Positions 1 through 11,913 of a DNA stretch of 64,000 nt are shown here, in pieces. The stretch comes from Symsagittifera roscoffensis. Taxonomy: Eukaryota; Xenacoelomorpha; Acoela; Convolutidae. Both the position numbers and the translations under genes were made by a program. The stretch is from positions 43,749,829 to 43,813,828 of the forward strand of contig NC_087067.1 in assembly GCF_963678635.1 (NCBI RefSeq), written 5' to 3'. Within the stretch, counting starts at the first letter, position 1. Every line of letters starts with the position of its first letter. A model generated the notes under the pieces. That model did not search any database. It had not been told where the DNA came from and worked only from the letters and a program-made list of their open reading frames with translations.

Positions 1-253
1 AAAAGATACTAAAACAAAAAGGTAATACTCAACAACAAAAATTCGAAGTTTATTTGACTTTTTTTGGTTGCGGTTGCTAGATACTTGCCGTAAAAAGAAA
101 TACAATGATTTTCTACAAAAACGCCTCAATTTTTTTTTCTAACCTCTTGAACTGGTCTGAACTTTAACAAATGGCTTAATTTTGATAGCATTTTTTACCG
201 TTAATTTTTACTAGGATTCTTTGGGTTAAAAAAGACCAGTCAACTTTATTTTC

Positions 254-326
254 GCGCCGTGGCGAGACTTAGGCTCGCAATTTTCTGGCTAGAAATGTGA
301 AGAGTTAACCCAAAGCCACGTCGAAT
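254..326 (-). pseudogene. Decayed second tRNA-Arg-like sequence, first of one per unit
   Basis: Minus-strand reading gives a stretch that aligns to the intact tRNA: TGGC start of the D arm, a CTAGCCAGAA anticodon-arm remnant, then T stem GCGAG/CTCGC around a non-canonical CCTAAGT loop and CCACGG. The acceptor does not pair. It recurs in every 1.12-kb unit about 440 bp left of the good tRNA. Versions at about 20,300 and in the 867-bp array read GTTTCTAACCAG across the anticodon arm, which suggests an original TCT (Arg) anticodon. It is probably an old tRNA-Arg pseudogene fixed in the repeat unit. Confidence 0.7.
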
Positions 327-691
327 ATATTGTGTATTCTTTTACACATTTTGAAATAAAGGAAAAATATTCAAACTTTCAGTAAAACAGCAATCTGAAT
401 TTACGCAAAAACTAATGAGACATTCGTTGAACCCCAAAAAAGAATGAACAGCCTTCAGATTGTTAGATATCTGAATTTGAAAACCGATTGATTAATTTCA
501 ACTGAAAATAGCTACGGAAATTTAAAAAAACTGGACTAAAACAAAGTCAAAAACTCAAAATTTATGTATCTGTTTTCCTGTTGGATTTGCTGGAGATTTT
601 GCGGAAACTTGAGGTACAATGATTTAATACAGCCACCCAATCGAAACTGCTATTAGCTTCAAACTTTTTCCGGACATATACAGAGCTTTAC

Positions 692-764
692 TACCCGCGG
701 CGAGATTCGAACTCGCAATCTTCTGGTTAAGAGCCAGACGCCTTATCCATTAGGCCACGCTGGC
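692..764 (-). tRNA. tRNA-Arg body with CTT (Lys) anticodon, copy 1
   Basis: A full 73-nt cloverleaf can be read: D stem GCCT/AGGC, anticodon stem TCTGG/CCAGA, five-base variable loop and T arm GCGAG-TTCGAAT-CTCGC, with A as discriminator. The acceptor pairs except for one A4:G69 mismatch and a G1:U72 wobble. The loop is CTCTTAA, so the anticodon at 729-731 is CTT (reads AAG, Lys), where most sister copies have CCT. CTCTTAA is exactly the usual tRNA-Lys(CTT) loop. The body is otherwise Arg(CCT) consensus for this array. No run of four or more T lies within 130 nt downstream on the minus strand, so normal Pol III termination is doubtful. Confidence 0.75.
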
Positions 765-1808
765 TGGCTCATCAGTTGCATTGTAGTTAAGTTTCATCTT
801 TCGCCATTCGGATTAAAGATTTTCAAAGAAGCAGTGGCCTGAAATTTAACAAGCTGATTTCCAGATGTATACTAAGTAGCGAGCTAATAGCAGGCCTCTG
901 TATAATAAGTTCAACATATCACATTTTAAAAAATTTCGAAAGAACTGATTAAAAAGAATCAAGACAATAATCTGACTTGCGGGAACTCAAAAAGATCTAG
1001 TTTTAAAATTTTTTGAAGAATTTGTTTTTGACCAGCTTCGGGTACCCGCCGAAGAAGAAAAAAAAACAATCAGATTTCCAGATATCTTAATTTGTAACTC
1101 GTTTAATTTCAACTGCTAAAAAGATACTAAAACAAAAAAGGTAATACTCAACAACAAAAATTCAAAGTTTATTTGACTTCTTTATTGTTGCGGTTGCTAG
1201 ATACTTGCCGTAAAAAGAAATACAATGAGTTTCTACAAAAATGCCTCAAATTTTTTTTAACCTCTTGAACTGGTCTGAACTTTAACAAATGGCTTAATTT
1301 TGATAGCATTTTTTACCGTTAATTTTTACTAGGATTCTTTGGGTTAAAAAAGACCAGTCAACTTTATTTTCGCGCCGTGGCGAGACTTGGGCTCGCAATT
1401 TTCTGGCTAGAAATGTGAAGAGTTAACCCAAAGCCACGTCGAATATATTGTGTATTCTTTTACACATTTTGAAATAAAAGAGAAATATTCAAACTTTCAG
1501 TAAAACAGCAATCTGAATTTACGCAAAAACTGATGAGACATTCGTTGAACCCCAAAAAAGAATGAACAGCCTTCAGATTGCTAGATATCTTATTTTGAAA
1601 ACCGATTGATTAATTTCAACTGAAAATAGCTACGGAAATTTAAAAAATTGGACTAAAACAAAGTCAAAAACTCAAAATTTAGGTATCTGTTTTCCTGTTG
1701 GATTTGCTGGAGATTTTGCGGAAACTTGAGGTACAATGATTTAATACAGCCACCCAATCGAAACTGCTATTAGCTTCAAACTTGTTCCGGACATATACAG
1801 AGCTTTAC

Positions 1809-1881
1809 TACCCGCGGCGAGATTCGAACGCGCAATCTTCTGGTTAGGAGCCAGACGCCTTATCCATTAGGCCACGATGGC
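1809..1881 (-). tRNA. tRNA-Arg(CCT)-like, copy 2
   Basis: The cloverleaf is kept with loop CTCCTAA and anticodon CCT (1846-1848). The T stem has one mismatch (GCGCG against CTCGC). The acceptor 5' strand GCCATCG has two mismatches to CGCGGGT. It is probably a weak gene or an early pseudogene. Confidence 0.6.
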
Positions 1882-2925
1882 TGGATCATTAGTTTCATTA
1901 TAGTTAAGTTTCATTTTTCGCCATTCGGATTAAAAACTTTCAAAGAAGCAGAGGCCTGAAATTTAACAAGCTGATTTCCAGATGTATACTTAGTAGCGAG
2001 CTAATGGCAGGCCTCTGTATAAAAAGATCAACACGTCACATTTTAAAAAGTTTAGAAAGAATTGATTAAAAAATAATCAAGACAATAATCTGATTTGCGG
2101 GAACTCAAAGAGATCTAGTTTTAAAATTTTTTACAGAATTTGTTTTTGACCAGCTTCGGGTAACCGCCGAAGAAGAAAAAAAAACAATCAGATTTCCAGA
2201 TATCTCAATTTGTAACTCGTTTAATTTCAACTGCTAAAAAGAGACTAAAACAAAAAAGGTAATACTCAACAACAAAAATTCAAAGTTTATTTGACTTTTT
2301 TTGTTGCGGTTGCTAGATACTTGCCGTAAAAAGAAATATAATGATTTTCTACAAAAATGCCTCAAATTTTTTTTTAACCTCTTGAACTGGTCTGAACTTT
2401 AACAAATGGCTTAATTTTGATAGCATTTTTTACCGTTAATTTTTACTAGGATTCTTTGGGTTAAAAAAGACCAGTCAACTTTATTTTCGCGCCGTGGCGA
2501 GACTTGGGCTCGCAATTTTCTGGCTAGAAATGTGAAGCGTTAACCCAAAGCCACGTCGATTATATTGTGTATTCTTTTACACATTTTGAAATAAAGGAAA
2601 AATATTCAAACTTTCAGTAAAACAGCAATCTGAATTTACGCAAAAACTGATGAGACATTCGTTGAACCCCAAAAAAGAATGAACAGCCTTCAGATTGCTA
2701 GATATCTTATTTTGAAAACCGATTGATTAATTTCAACTGAAAATAGCTACGGAAATAAAAAAAATTGGACTAAAACAAAGTCAATAACTCAAAATTTAAG
2801 TATCTGTTTTACTGATGTAATTGCTGGAGATTTTGCGGAAACTTGAAGTACAATGATTTAATAGAGCCACCCAAACGAAACTGCTATTAGCTTCAAACTT
2901 TTTACGGACAGATACAGAACTTTAC

Positions 2926-2998
2926 TACCCGCGGCGAGATTCGAACTCGCAATCTTCTGGTTAGGAGCCAGACGCCTTATCCATTAGGCCACGCGGGC
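2926..2998 (-). tRNA. tRNA-Arg(CCT), copy 3, best-paired copy
   Basis: This copy has a fully paired acceptor: 5' GCCCGCG pairs with CGCGGGT, with only a terminal G:U. The D, anticodon and T stems are perfect, the T loop is TTCGAAT and anticodon CCT is at 2963-2965. Every other copy has a mismatch at acceptor pair 4-69. Its right flank is shorter than in other units, with a small internal repeat of the GGGCCACGCGGGCTG type near 3019-3034. That flank change accounts for the short 1,066-bp spacing to copy 4. It is the best candidate for a working gene. Confidence 0.82.
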
Positions 2999-3991
2999 TG
3001 GAATACGACACTTTCATTGCGGGCCACGCGGGCTGATTTCCAGATGTACACTTAGTAGCGAGCTAATGGCAGGCCTCTTTATAATAAGTTCAACACGTCA
3101 CGTTTTAGAAAAATTTCGACAGAACTGATTAAAAAATAGTCAAGACAATAATCTGACTTGCGGGAACTCAAAGAGATCTAGTTTGAAAATTTTCTCCAGA
3201 ATTTGTTTTTGACCAGCTTCGGGTAACCACCGAAGAAGAAAAAAAAACAATAAGATTTCCAGATATCTTAATTTGTAACTCGTTTAATTTCAACTGCTAA
3301 AAAGAAACGAAAACAAAAAAGGTAATACTCAACAACAAAAATTCAAAGTTTATTTGACTTTTTTTGTTGCGGTTGCTAGATACTTGCCGTAAAAAGAAAT
3401 ACAATGATTTTCTACAAAATACCTCAAATTTTTTTCTAACCTCTTGAACTGGTCTGAACTTTAACAAATCGCTTAATTTTGATAGCATTTTTTACCGTTA
3501 ATTTTTCCTAGGATTCTTTGGGTTCAAAAAGACCAGTCAACTTTATTTTCGCGCCGTAGTGAGACTTAGGCTCGCAATTTTCTGGCTAGAAATGTGAAGA
3601 GTTAACCCAAAGCCCACTCGAATATACTGTGTATTCTATTTTACATTTTGAAATAAAGGAAAAACATTCAAACTTTCAGTAAAACAGCAATCTGAACTTA
3701 CGCAAAAACTGATGAGACATTCGTTGATCCGCCAAAAAAGAATGAACAGCCCCTTCAGATTGCTAGATATATCATTTTTAAAACCGATTTATTAATTTCA
3801 ACTGAAAATAGCTACGGAAATTTTAAAAAATTGACTAAAACAAAGGCAAAAAACTCAAAATTTAGGTATCTGTTTCACTGCTGTAATTGCTGGAGATTTT
3901 GCGAAAACTTGAAGTACATTGATTTAAAACAGCCACCCAATCGAAACTGCTATTAGCTTCAAACTTTTTCCGGAAAAATACAGCGCTTTAC

Positions 3992-4064
3992 TACCCGCGG
4001 CGAGATTCGAACGCGCAATCTTCTGGTTAGGTGCCAGACGCCTTATCCATTAGGCCACGCTGGC
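3992..4064 (-). tRNA. tRNA-Arg(CCT)-like, copy 4, altered loop
   Basis: The cloverleaf is kept, but the anticodon loop is CACCTAA, so the near-universal U33 is A. The T stem has one mismatch. Unlike most copies it has a TTTTT run about 14 nt past its 3' end (3974-3978, minus strand), a standard Pol III stop. It may be transcribed but is unlikely to decode well. Confidence 0.55.
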
Positions 4065-5116
4065 TGGATCATCAGTTTCATTATAGTTAAGTTTCATTTT
4101 TCGCCATTCGGATTAAAGATTTTCAAAGAAGCAGAGGACTGAAATTTAACAAGCTGATTTCCGGATGTATACTTATTAGCGAGCTAATGGCAGGCCTCTG
4201 TATAATAAGATCAACACGTCACATTTTAAAAAGTTTAGAAAGAACTGATTAAAAAATAATCAAGACAATAATCTGACTTGCGGGAACTCAAAGAGATCTA
4301 GTTTTAGAATTTTCTGCAGAATTTGTTTTTGACCAGCCTCGGGTAACCGCCGAAGAAGAAAAAAAAACAATCAGATTTCCAGATATCTTAATTTGTAACT
4401 CGTTTAATTTCAACTGCTAAAAAGAAACGAAAACAAAAAAGGTAATAACTCAACCAAAAAAAATTCAAAGTTAATTTGACTTCTTTATTGTTGCGATTGC
4501 TAGATACTTGCCGTAAAAAGAAATACAATGATTTTCTACAAAAACGTCTCAAATTTTTTTTCTATCCTCTTGAACTGGTCTGAACTTTAACAAATGGCTT
4601 AACTTTGATAGCATTTTTTACCGTTAATTTTTCCTAGGATTCTTAGGGTTAAAAAAGACCAGTCAACTTTATTTTCGCGCCGTGGTGAGACTTAGGCTCG
4701 CAATTTTCTGGCTAGAAATGTGAAGAGTTAACCCAAAGCCACGTCGAATATACTGTGTATTCTATTTTACATTTTGAAATAAAGGAAAAACATTCAAACT
4801 TTCAGTAAAACAGCAATCTGAACTTACGCAAAAACTGATGAGACATTCGTTGATCCGCCAAAAAAGAATGAACAGCCCCTTCAGATTGCTAGATATATCA
4901 TTTTTAAAACAGATAAATTAATTTCAACTGAAAATAGCTACGGAAATTTAAAAAAATGGACTAAAACAAAGTCAAAAACTCAAAATTTAAGTATCTGTTT
5001 TACTGCTGTAATTGCTGGAGATTTTGCGAAAACTTGAAGTACATTGATTTAAAACAGCCACCCAATCGAAACTGATATTAGCTTCAAACTTTTTCCGGAC
5101 AAATACAGAGCTTTAC

Positions 5117-5189
5117 TACCCGCGGCAAGATTCGAACGCGCAATCTTCTGGTTAGGAGCCAGACGCCTTATCCATTAGGCCACGCTGGC
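5117..5189 (-). tRNA. tRNA-Arg(CCT)-like, copy 5
   Basis: Anticodon CCT and the D and anticodon stems are intact. The T stem is GCGCG against CTTGC, giving one mismatch and one G:U pair. The acceptor has the usual A4:G69 mismatch. Confidence 0.6.
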
Positions 5190-6236
5190 TGGATCATCAG
5201 TTTCATTATAGTTAAGTTTCATTTTTCGCCATTCGGATTAAAGATTTTCAAAAAAGCAGAGGCCTGAAGTTTAACAAGCTGATTTCCAGATGTATACTTA
5301 GTGGCGAGCTAATGGCAGGCTTCTGTATAATAAGATCAACACGTCACATTTTAAAAAGTTTCGAAAGAACTGATTAAAAAATAATCAAGACAATAATCTG
5401 ACTTGGGGGAACTCAAAGAGATCTAGTTTTAAAATTTTTTGAAGAATTTTTTTTTGACCAGCCTCGGGTAACCGCCGAAAAAGAAAAAATAACAATGAGA
5501 TTTCCAGATATCTTAATTTGTAACTCGTTTAATTTCAACTGATAAAAAGATACTAAAACAAAAAGGTAATACTCAACAACAAAAATTCGAAGTTTATTTG
5601 ACTTTTTTTGGTTGCGGTTGCTAGATACTTGCCGTAAAAAGAAATACAATGATTTTCTACAAAAACGCCTCAAATTTTTTTTCTAACCTCTTGAACTGGT
5701 CTGAACTTTAACAAATGGCTTAATTTTGATAGCATTTTTTACCGTTAATTTTTACTAGGATTCTTTGGGTTAAAAAAGACCAGTCAACTTTATTTTCGCG
5801 CCGTGGCGAGACTTAGGCTCGCAATTTTCTGGCTAGAAATGTGAAGAGTTAACCCAAAGCCACGTCGAATATATTGTGTATTCTTTTACACATTTTGAAA
5901 TAAAGGAAAAATATTCAAACTTTCAGTAAAACAGCAATCTGAATTTACGCAAAAACTAATGAGACATTCGTTGAACCCCAAAAAAGAATGAACAGCCTTC
6001 AGATTGCTAGATATCTGAATTTGAAAACCGATTGATTAATTTCAACTGAAAATAGCTACGGAAATTTAAAAAAAACTGGACTAAAACAAAGTCAAAAACT
6101 CAAAATTTAAGTATCTGTTTTCCTGTTGGATTTGCTGGAGATTTTGCGGAAACTTGAGGTACAATGATTTAATACAGCCACCCAATCGAAACTGCTATTA
6201 GCTTCAAACTTTTTCCGGACATATACAGAGCTTTAC

Positions 6237-6309
6237 TACCCGCGGCGAGATTCGAACTCGCAATCTTCTGGTTAAGAGCCAGACGCCTTATCCATTAGGC
6301 CACGCTGGC
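6237..6309 (-). tRNA. tRNA-Arg body with CTT (Lys) anticodon, copy 6
   Basis: As far as I can read, this is identical to copy 1, including loop CTCTTAA, the perfect T arm and the single acceptor mismatch. It is the first half of the 2,244-bp dimer, alternating with a CCT copy at 7358. Confidence 0.75.
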
Positions 6310-7357
6310 TGGCTCATCAGTTGCATTGTAGTTAAGTTTCATCTTTCGCCATTCGGATTAAAGATTTTCAAAGAAGCAGTGGCCTGAAATTTAACAAGCT
6401 GATTTCCAGATGTATACTAAGTAACGAGCTAATAGCAGGCCTCTGTATAATAAGTTCAGCATATCACATTTTAAAAAATTTCGAAAGAACTGATTAAAAA
6501 GAATCAAGACAATAATCTGACTTGCGGGATCTCAAAAAGATCTACTTTTAAAATTTTTTGAAGAAATTTTTTTGACCAGCCTCGGGTAACCGCCGAAGAA
6601 GAATAAATAACAATGAGATTTCCAGATATCTTAATTTGTAACTCGTTTCATTTCAACTGCTAAAAAGATACGAAAACAAAAAAAGTAATAACTCAACAAA
6701 AAAAATTCAAAGTTTATTTGACTTTTTTCTGTTGCGGTTGCTAGATACTTGCCAGAAAATGAAATACAATGATTTTCTACAAAAACGTCTCAATTTTTTT
6801 TTCTAACCTCTTGAACTGGTCTGAACTTTAACAAATGGCTTAACTTTGATAGCATTTTTTACCGTTAATTTTTACTAGGATTCTTTGGGTTAAAAAAGAC
6901 CAGTCAAATTTATTTTCGCGCCGTGGCGAGACTTAGGCTCGCAACTTTCTGGCTAGAAATGTGAAGAGTTAACCCAAAGCCACGTCGAATATATTGTGTA
7001 TTCTTTTACACATTTTGAAACAAAGGAAAAATATTCAAACTTTCAGTAAAACAGCAATCTGAATTTACGCAAAAACTGATGAGACATTCGTTGAACCCCA
7101 AAAAAGAATGAACAGCCTTCAGATTGCTAGATATCTCAATTTGAAAACCGATTGATTAATTTCAACTGAAAATAGCTACGGAAATTTAAAAAAAAACTGA
7201 ACTAAAACAAAGTCAAAAACTCAAAATTTAAGTATCTGTTTTAATGCTGGAATTGCTGGAGATTTTGCGGAAACTTGAGGTACAATGATTTAATACAGCC
7301 ACCCAATCGAAACTGCTAATAGCTTCAAACTTTTTCCGGACAGATACAGAGCTTTAC

Positions 7358-7430
7358 TACCCGCGGCGAGATTCGAACTCGCAATCTTCTGGTTAGGAGC
7401 CAGACGCCTTATCCATTAGGCCACGCTGGC
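7358..7430 (-). tRNA. tRNA-Arg(CCT), copy 7, array consensus
   Basis: This is the consensus form: anticodon CCT, perfect D, anticodon and T stems, T loop TTCGAAT, and only A4:G69 unpaired in the acceptor. It partners the CTT copy at 6237 in the dimeric repeat. Confidence 0.8.
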
Positions 7431-8480
7431 TGGATCATCAGTTTCATTATAGTTAAGTTTCATTTTTCGCCATTCGGATTAAAGATTTTCAAAAAAGCAG
7501 AGGCCTGAAATTTAACAAGCTGATTTCCAGATGTATACTTAGTGGCGAGCTAATGCCAGGCTTCTGTATAATAAGATCAACACGTCACATTTTGAGAAGT
7601 TTCGAAAGAACTGATTAAAAAATAATCAAGACAATAATCTGACTTGGGGGAACTCAAAGAGATCTAGTTTTAAAATTTTTTGAAGAATTTTTTTTTTGAC
7701 CAGCCTCGGGTAACCGCCGAAGAAGAATAAATAACAATAGATTTCCAGATATCTTAATTTGTAACTCGTTTAATTTCAACTGATAAAAAGATACTAAAAC
7801 AAAAAAGGTAATAACTCAACAAAAAAAATTCAAAGTTTATTTGACTTTTTTCTGTTGCGGTTGCTAGATACTTGCCAGAAAATGAAATACAATGATTTTC
7901 TACAAAAACGTCTCAATTTTTTTTTCTAACCTCTTGAACTGGTCTGAACTTTAACAAATGGCTTAACTTTGATAGCATTTTTTACCGTTAATTTTTACTA
8001 GGATTCTTTGGGTTAAAAAAGACCAGTCAAATTTATTTTCGCGCCGTGGCGAGACTTAGGCTCGCAACTTTCTGGCTAGAAATGTGAAGAGTTAACCCAA
8101 AGCCACGTCGAATATATTGTGTATTCTTTTACACATTTTGAAATAAAGGAAAAATATTCAAACTTTCAGTAAAACAGCAATCTGAATTTACGCAAAAACT
8201 GATGAGACATTCGTTGAACCCCAAAAAAGAATGAACAGCCTTCAGATTGCTAGATATCTGAATTTGAAAACCGATTGATTAATTTCAACTGAAAATAGCT
8301 ACGGAAATTTAAAAAAAAACTGAACTAAAACAAAGTCAAAAACTCAAAATTTAAGTATCTGTTTTAATGCTGGAATTGCTGGAGATTTTGCGGAAACTTG
8401 AGGTACAATGATTTAATACAGCCACCCAATCGAAACTGCTATTAGCTTCAAACTTTTTCCGGACATATACAGAGCTTTAC

Positions 8481-8553
8481 TACCCGCGGCGAGATTCGAA
8501 CTCGCAATCTTCTGGTTAAGAGCCAGACGCCTTATCCATTAGGCCACGCTGGC
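8481..8553 (-). tRNA. tRNA-Arg body with CTT (Lys) anticodon, copy 8
   Basis: This copy equals copies 1 and 6 and lies exactly 2,244 bp after copy 6. Its loop is CTCTTAA and the other arms are consensus. Repeated CTT copies show that the variant spread with the repeat and is not a single sequencing error. Confidence 0.75.
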
Positions 8554-9601
8554 TGGCTCATCAGTTGCATTGTAGTTAAGTTTCATCTTTCGCCATTCGG
8601 ATTAAAGATTTTCAAAGAAGCAGTGGCCTGAAATTTAACAAGCTGATTTCCAGATGTATACTAAGTAACGAGCTAATAGCAGGCCTCTGTATAATAAGTT
8701 CAACATATCACATTTTAAAAAATTTCGAAAGAACTGATTAAAAAGAATCAAGACAATAATCTGACTTGCGGGAACTCAAAAAGATCTACTTTTAAAATTT
8801 TTTGAAGAAATTTTTTTGACCAGCCTCGGGTAACCGCCGAAGAAGAATAAATAACAATGAGATTTTCAGATATCTTAATTTGTAACTCGTTTCATTTCAA
8901 CTGCTAAAAAGATACGAAAACAAAAAAAGTAATAACTCAACAAAAAAAATTCAAAGTTTATTTGACTTTTTTCTGTTGCGGTTGCTAGATACTTGCCAGA
9001 AAATGAAATACAATGATTTTCTACAAAAACGTCTCAATTTTTTTTTCTAACCTCTTGAACTGGTCTGAACTTTAACAAATGGCTTAACTTTGATAGCATT
9101 TTTTACCGTTAATTTTTACTAGGATTCTTTGGGTTAAAAAAGACCAGTCAAATTTATTTTCGCGCCGTGGCGAGACTTAGGCTCGCAACTTTCTGGCTAG
9201 AAATGTGAAGAGTTAACCCAAAGCCACGTCGAATATATTGTGTATTCTTTTACACATTTTGAAATAAAGGAAAAATATTCAAACTTTCAGTAAAACAGCA
9301 ATCTGAATTTACGCAAAAACTGATGAGACATTCGTTGAACCCCAAAAAAGAATGAACAGCCTTCAGATTGCTAGATATCTCAATTTGAAAACCGATTGAT
9401 TAATTTCAACTGAAAATAGCTACGGAAATTTAAAAAAAAACCGAACTAAAACAAAGTCAAAAACTCAAAATTTAAGTATCTGTTTTAATGCTGGAATTGC
9501 TGGAGATTTTGCGGAAACTTGAGGTACAATGATTTAATACAGCCACCCAATCGAAACTGCTAATAGCTTCAAACTTTTTCCGGACAGATACAGAGCTTTA
9601 C

Positions 9602-9674
9602 TACCCGCGGCGAGATTCGAACTCGCAATCTTCTGGTTAGGAGCCAGACGCCTTATCCATTAGGCCACGCTGGC
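9602..9674 (-). tRNA. tRNA-Arg(CCT), copy 9, array consensus
   Basis: This copy appears identical to copy 7 and lies exactly 2,244 bp after it. Anticodon is CCT, all arms are intact, and acceptor pair 4-69 is mismatched. Confidence 0.8.
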
Positions 9675-10721
9675 TGGATCATCAGTTTCATTATAGTTAA
9701 GTTTCATTTTTCGCCATTCGGATTAAAGATTTTCAAAAAAGCAGAGGCCTGAAATTTAACAAGCTGATTTCCAGATGTATACTTAGTGGCGAGCTAATGC
9801 CAGGCTTCTGTATAATAAGATCAACACGTCACATTTTAAGAAGTTTCGAAAGAACTGATTAAAAAATAATCAAGACAATAATCTGACTTGGGGGAACTGA
9901 AAGAGATCTAGTTTTAAAATTTTTTGAAGAATTTTTTTTTTGACCAGCCTCGGGTAACCGCCGAAGAAGAATAAATAACAAATAGATTTCCAGATATCTT
10001 AATTTGTAACTCGTTTAATTTCAACTGATAAAAAGATACTAAAACAAAAAAGGTAAAACTCAACAACAAAAATTCAAATTTTATTTGACTTTTTTTGGTT
10101 GCGGTTGCTAGATACTTGCCGTAAAAAGAAATACAATGATTTTCTACAAAAACGCCTCAAATTTTTTTTCTAACCTCTTGAACTGGTCTGAACTTTAACA
10201 AATGGCTTAATTTTGATAGCATTTTTTACCGTTAATTTTTACTAGGATTCTTTGGGTTAAAAAAGACCAGTCAACTTTATTTTCGCGCCGTGGCGAGACT
10301 TAGGCTCGCAATTTTCTGGCTAGAAATGTGAAGAGTTAACCCAAAGCCACGTCGAATATATTGTGTATTCTTTTACACATTTTGAAATAAAGGAAAAATA
10401 TTCAAACTTTCAGTAAAACAGCAATCTGAATTTACGCAAAAACTAATGAGACATTCGTTGAACCCCAAAAAAGAATGAACAGCCTTCAGATTGTTAGATA
10501 TCTGAATTTGAAAACCGATTGATTAATTTCAACTGAAAATAGCTACGGAAATTTAAAAAAACTGGACTAAAACAAAGTCAAAAACTCAAAATTTAAAGAT
10601 CTGTTTTACTGCTGGAATTGCTGGAGATTTTGCGGAAGTTGAGGTACAATGATTTAATACAGCCACCCAATCGAAACTGCTATTAGCTTCAAACTTTTTC
10701 CGGACAAATACAGCGCTTTAC

Positions 10722-10794
10722 TACCCGCGGCGAGATTCCAACGCGCAATCTTCTGGTTAGGAGCCAGACGCCTTATCCATTAGGCCACGCTGGC
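10722..10794 (-). tRNA. tRNA-Arg(CCT)-like, copy 10, patched
   Basis: Anticodon is CCT. The T loop is TTGGAAT, so the conserved C56 is lost, and the T stem has one mismatch. The unit outside about 10,590-10,790 matches the CTT-type units, including their 5' flank (GCATTGTAG and CAGTGGCC), while the tRNA and its 3' flank match the CCT type. This suggests a short conversion tract over the tRNA. Confidence 0.55.
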
Positions 10795-11840
10795 TGGCTC
10801 ATCAGTTGCATTGTAGTTAAGTTTCATCTTTCGCCATTCGGATTAAAGATTTTCAAAGAAGCAGTGGCCTGAAATTTAACAAGCTGATTTCCAGATGTAT
10901 ACTAAGTAGCGAGCTAATAGCAGGCCTCTGTATAATAAGTTCAACATATCACATTTTAAAAAATTTCGAAAGAACTGATTAAAAAGAATCAAGACAATAA
11001 TCTGACTTGCGGGAACTCAAAAAGATCTAGTTTTAAATTTTTTTGAAGAAATTTTTTTGACCAGCCTCGGGTAACCGCCGAAGAAGAATAAATAACAATG
11101 AGATTTCCAGATATCTTAATTTGTAACTCGTTTAATTTCAACTGCTAAAAAGATACTAAAACAAAAAAGGTAATACTTAACAACAAAAATTCAAAGTTTA
11201 TTTGACTTTTTTTGGTTGCGGTTGCTAGATACTTGCCGTAAAAAGAAATACAATGATTTTCTACAAAAATGCCTCAAATTTTTTTTCTAACCTCTTGAAC
11301 TGGTCTGAACTTTAACAAATGGCTTAATTTTGATAGCATTTTTTACCGTTAATTTTTCCTAGGATTCTTTGGGTTAAAAAAGACCAGTCAACTTTATTTT
11401 CGCGCCGTAGTGAGATTTGGCCTCGCAATTTTCTGGCTAGAAAGGTGGAGAGTTAAGTCAAAGCCACGTCGAATATATTGTGTATTCTATTACACATTTT
11501 GAAATAAAGTAAAAATATTCAAACTTTCAGTAAAACAGCAATCTGAACTTACGCAAAAACTGATGAGACATTCGTTGATCCGCCAAAAAAGAATTAACAG
11601 CCCCTTCAGATTGTTAGATATATCATTTTTAAAACCGATCAATTAATTTCAACTGAAAATAGCTACGGAAAATTTAAAAATGGACTAAAACAAAGTCAAA
11701 AATTCAAAATTTAAGTATCTGTTTTACTGCTGTAATTGCTGGAGATTTTGCGAAAACTTGAAGTACATTGATTTAAAACATCCACCCAATCGAAACTTCT
11801 TTTAGCTTCAAACTTTTTCCGGACAAATACAGAGCTTTAC

Positions 11841-11913
11841 TCCCCGCGGCGAGATTCAAACTCGCAATCTTCTGGTTAGGAGCCAGACGCCTTATCCATT
11901 AGGCCACGCTAGC
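11841..11913 (-). tRNA. tRNA-Arg(CCT)-like, copy 11, decaying
   Basis: Anticodon loop CTCCTAA is intact. The T loop is TTTGAAT (C56 changed). The acceptor GCTAGCG against CGCGGGG has two mismatches. It is near-identical to the next unit, so both derive from a recent duplication. Confidence 0.5.
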
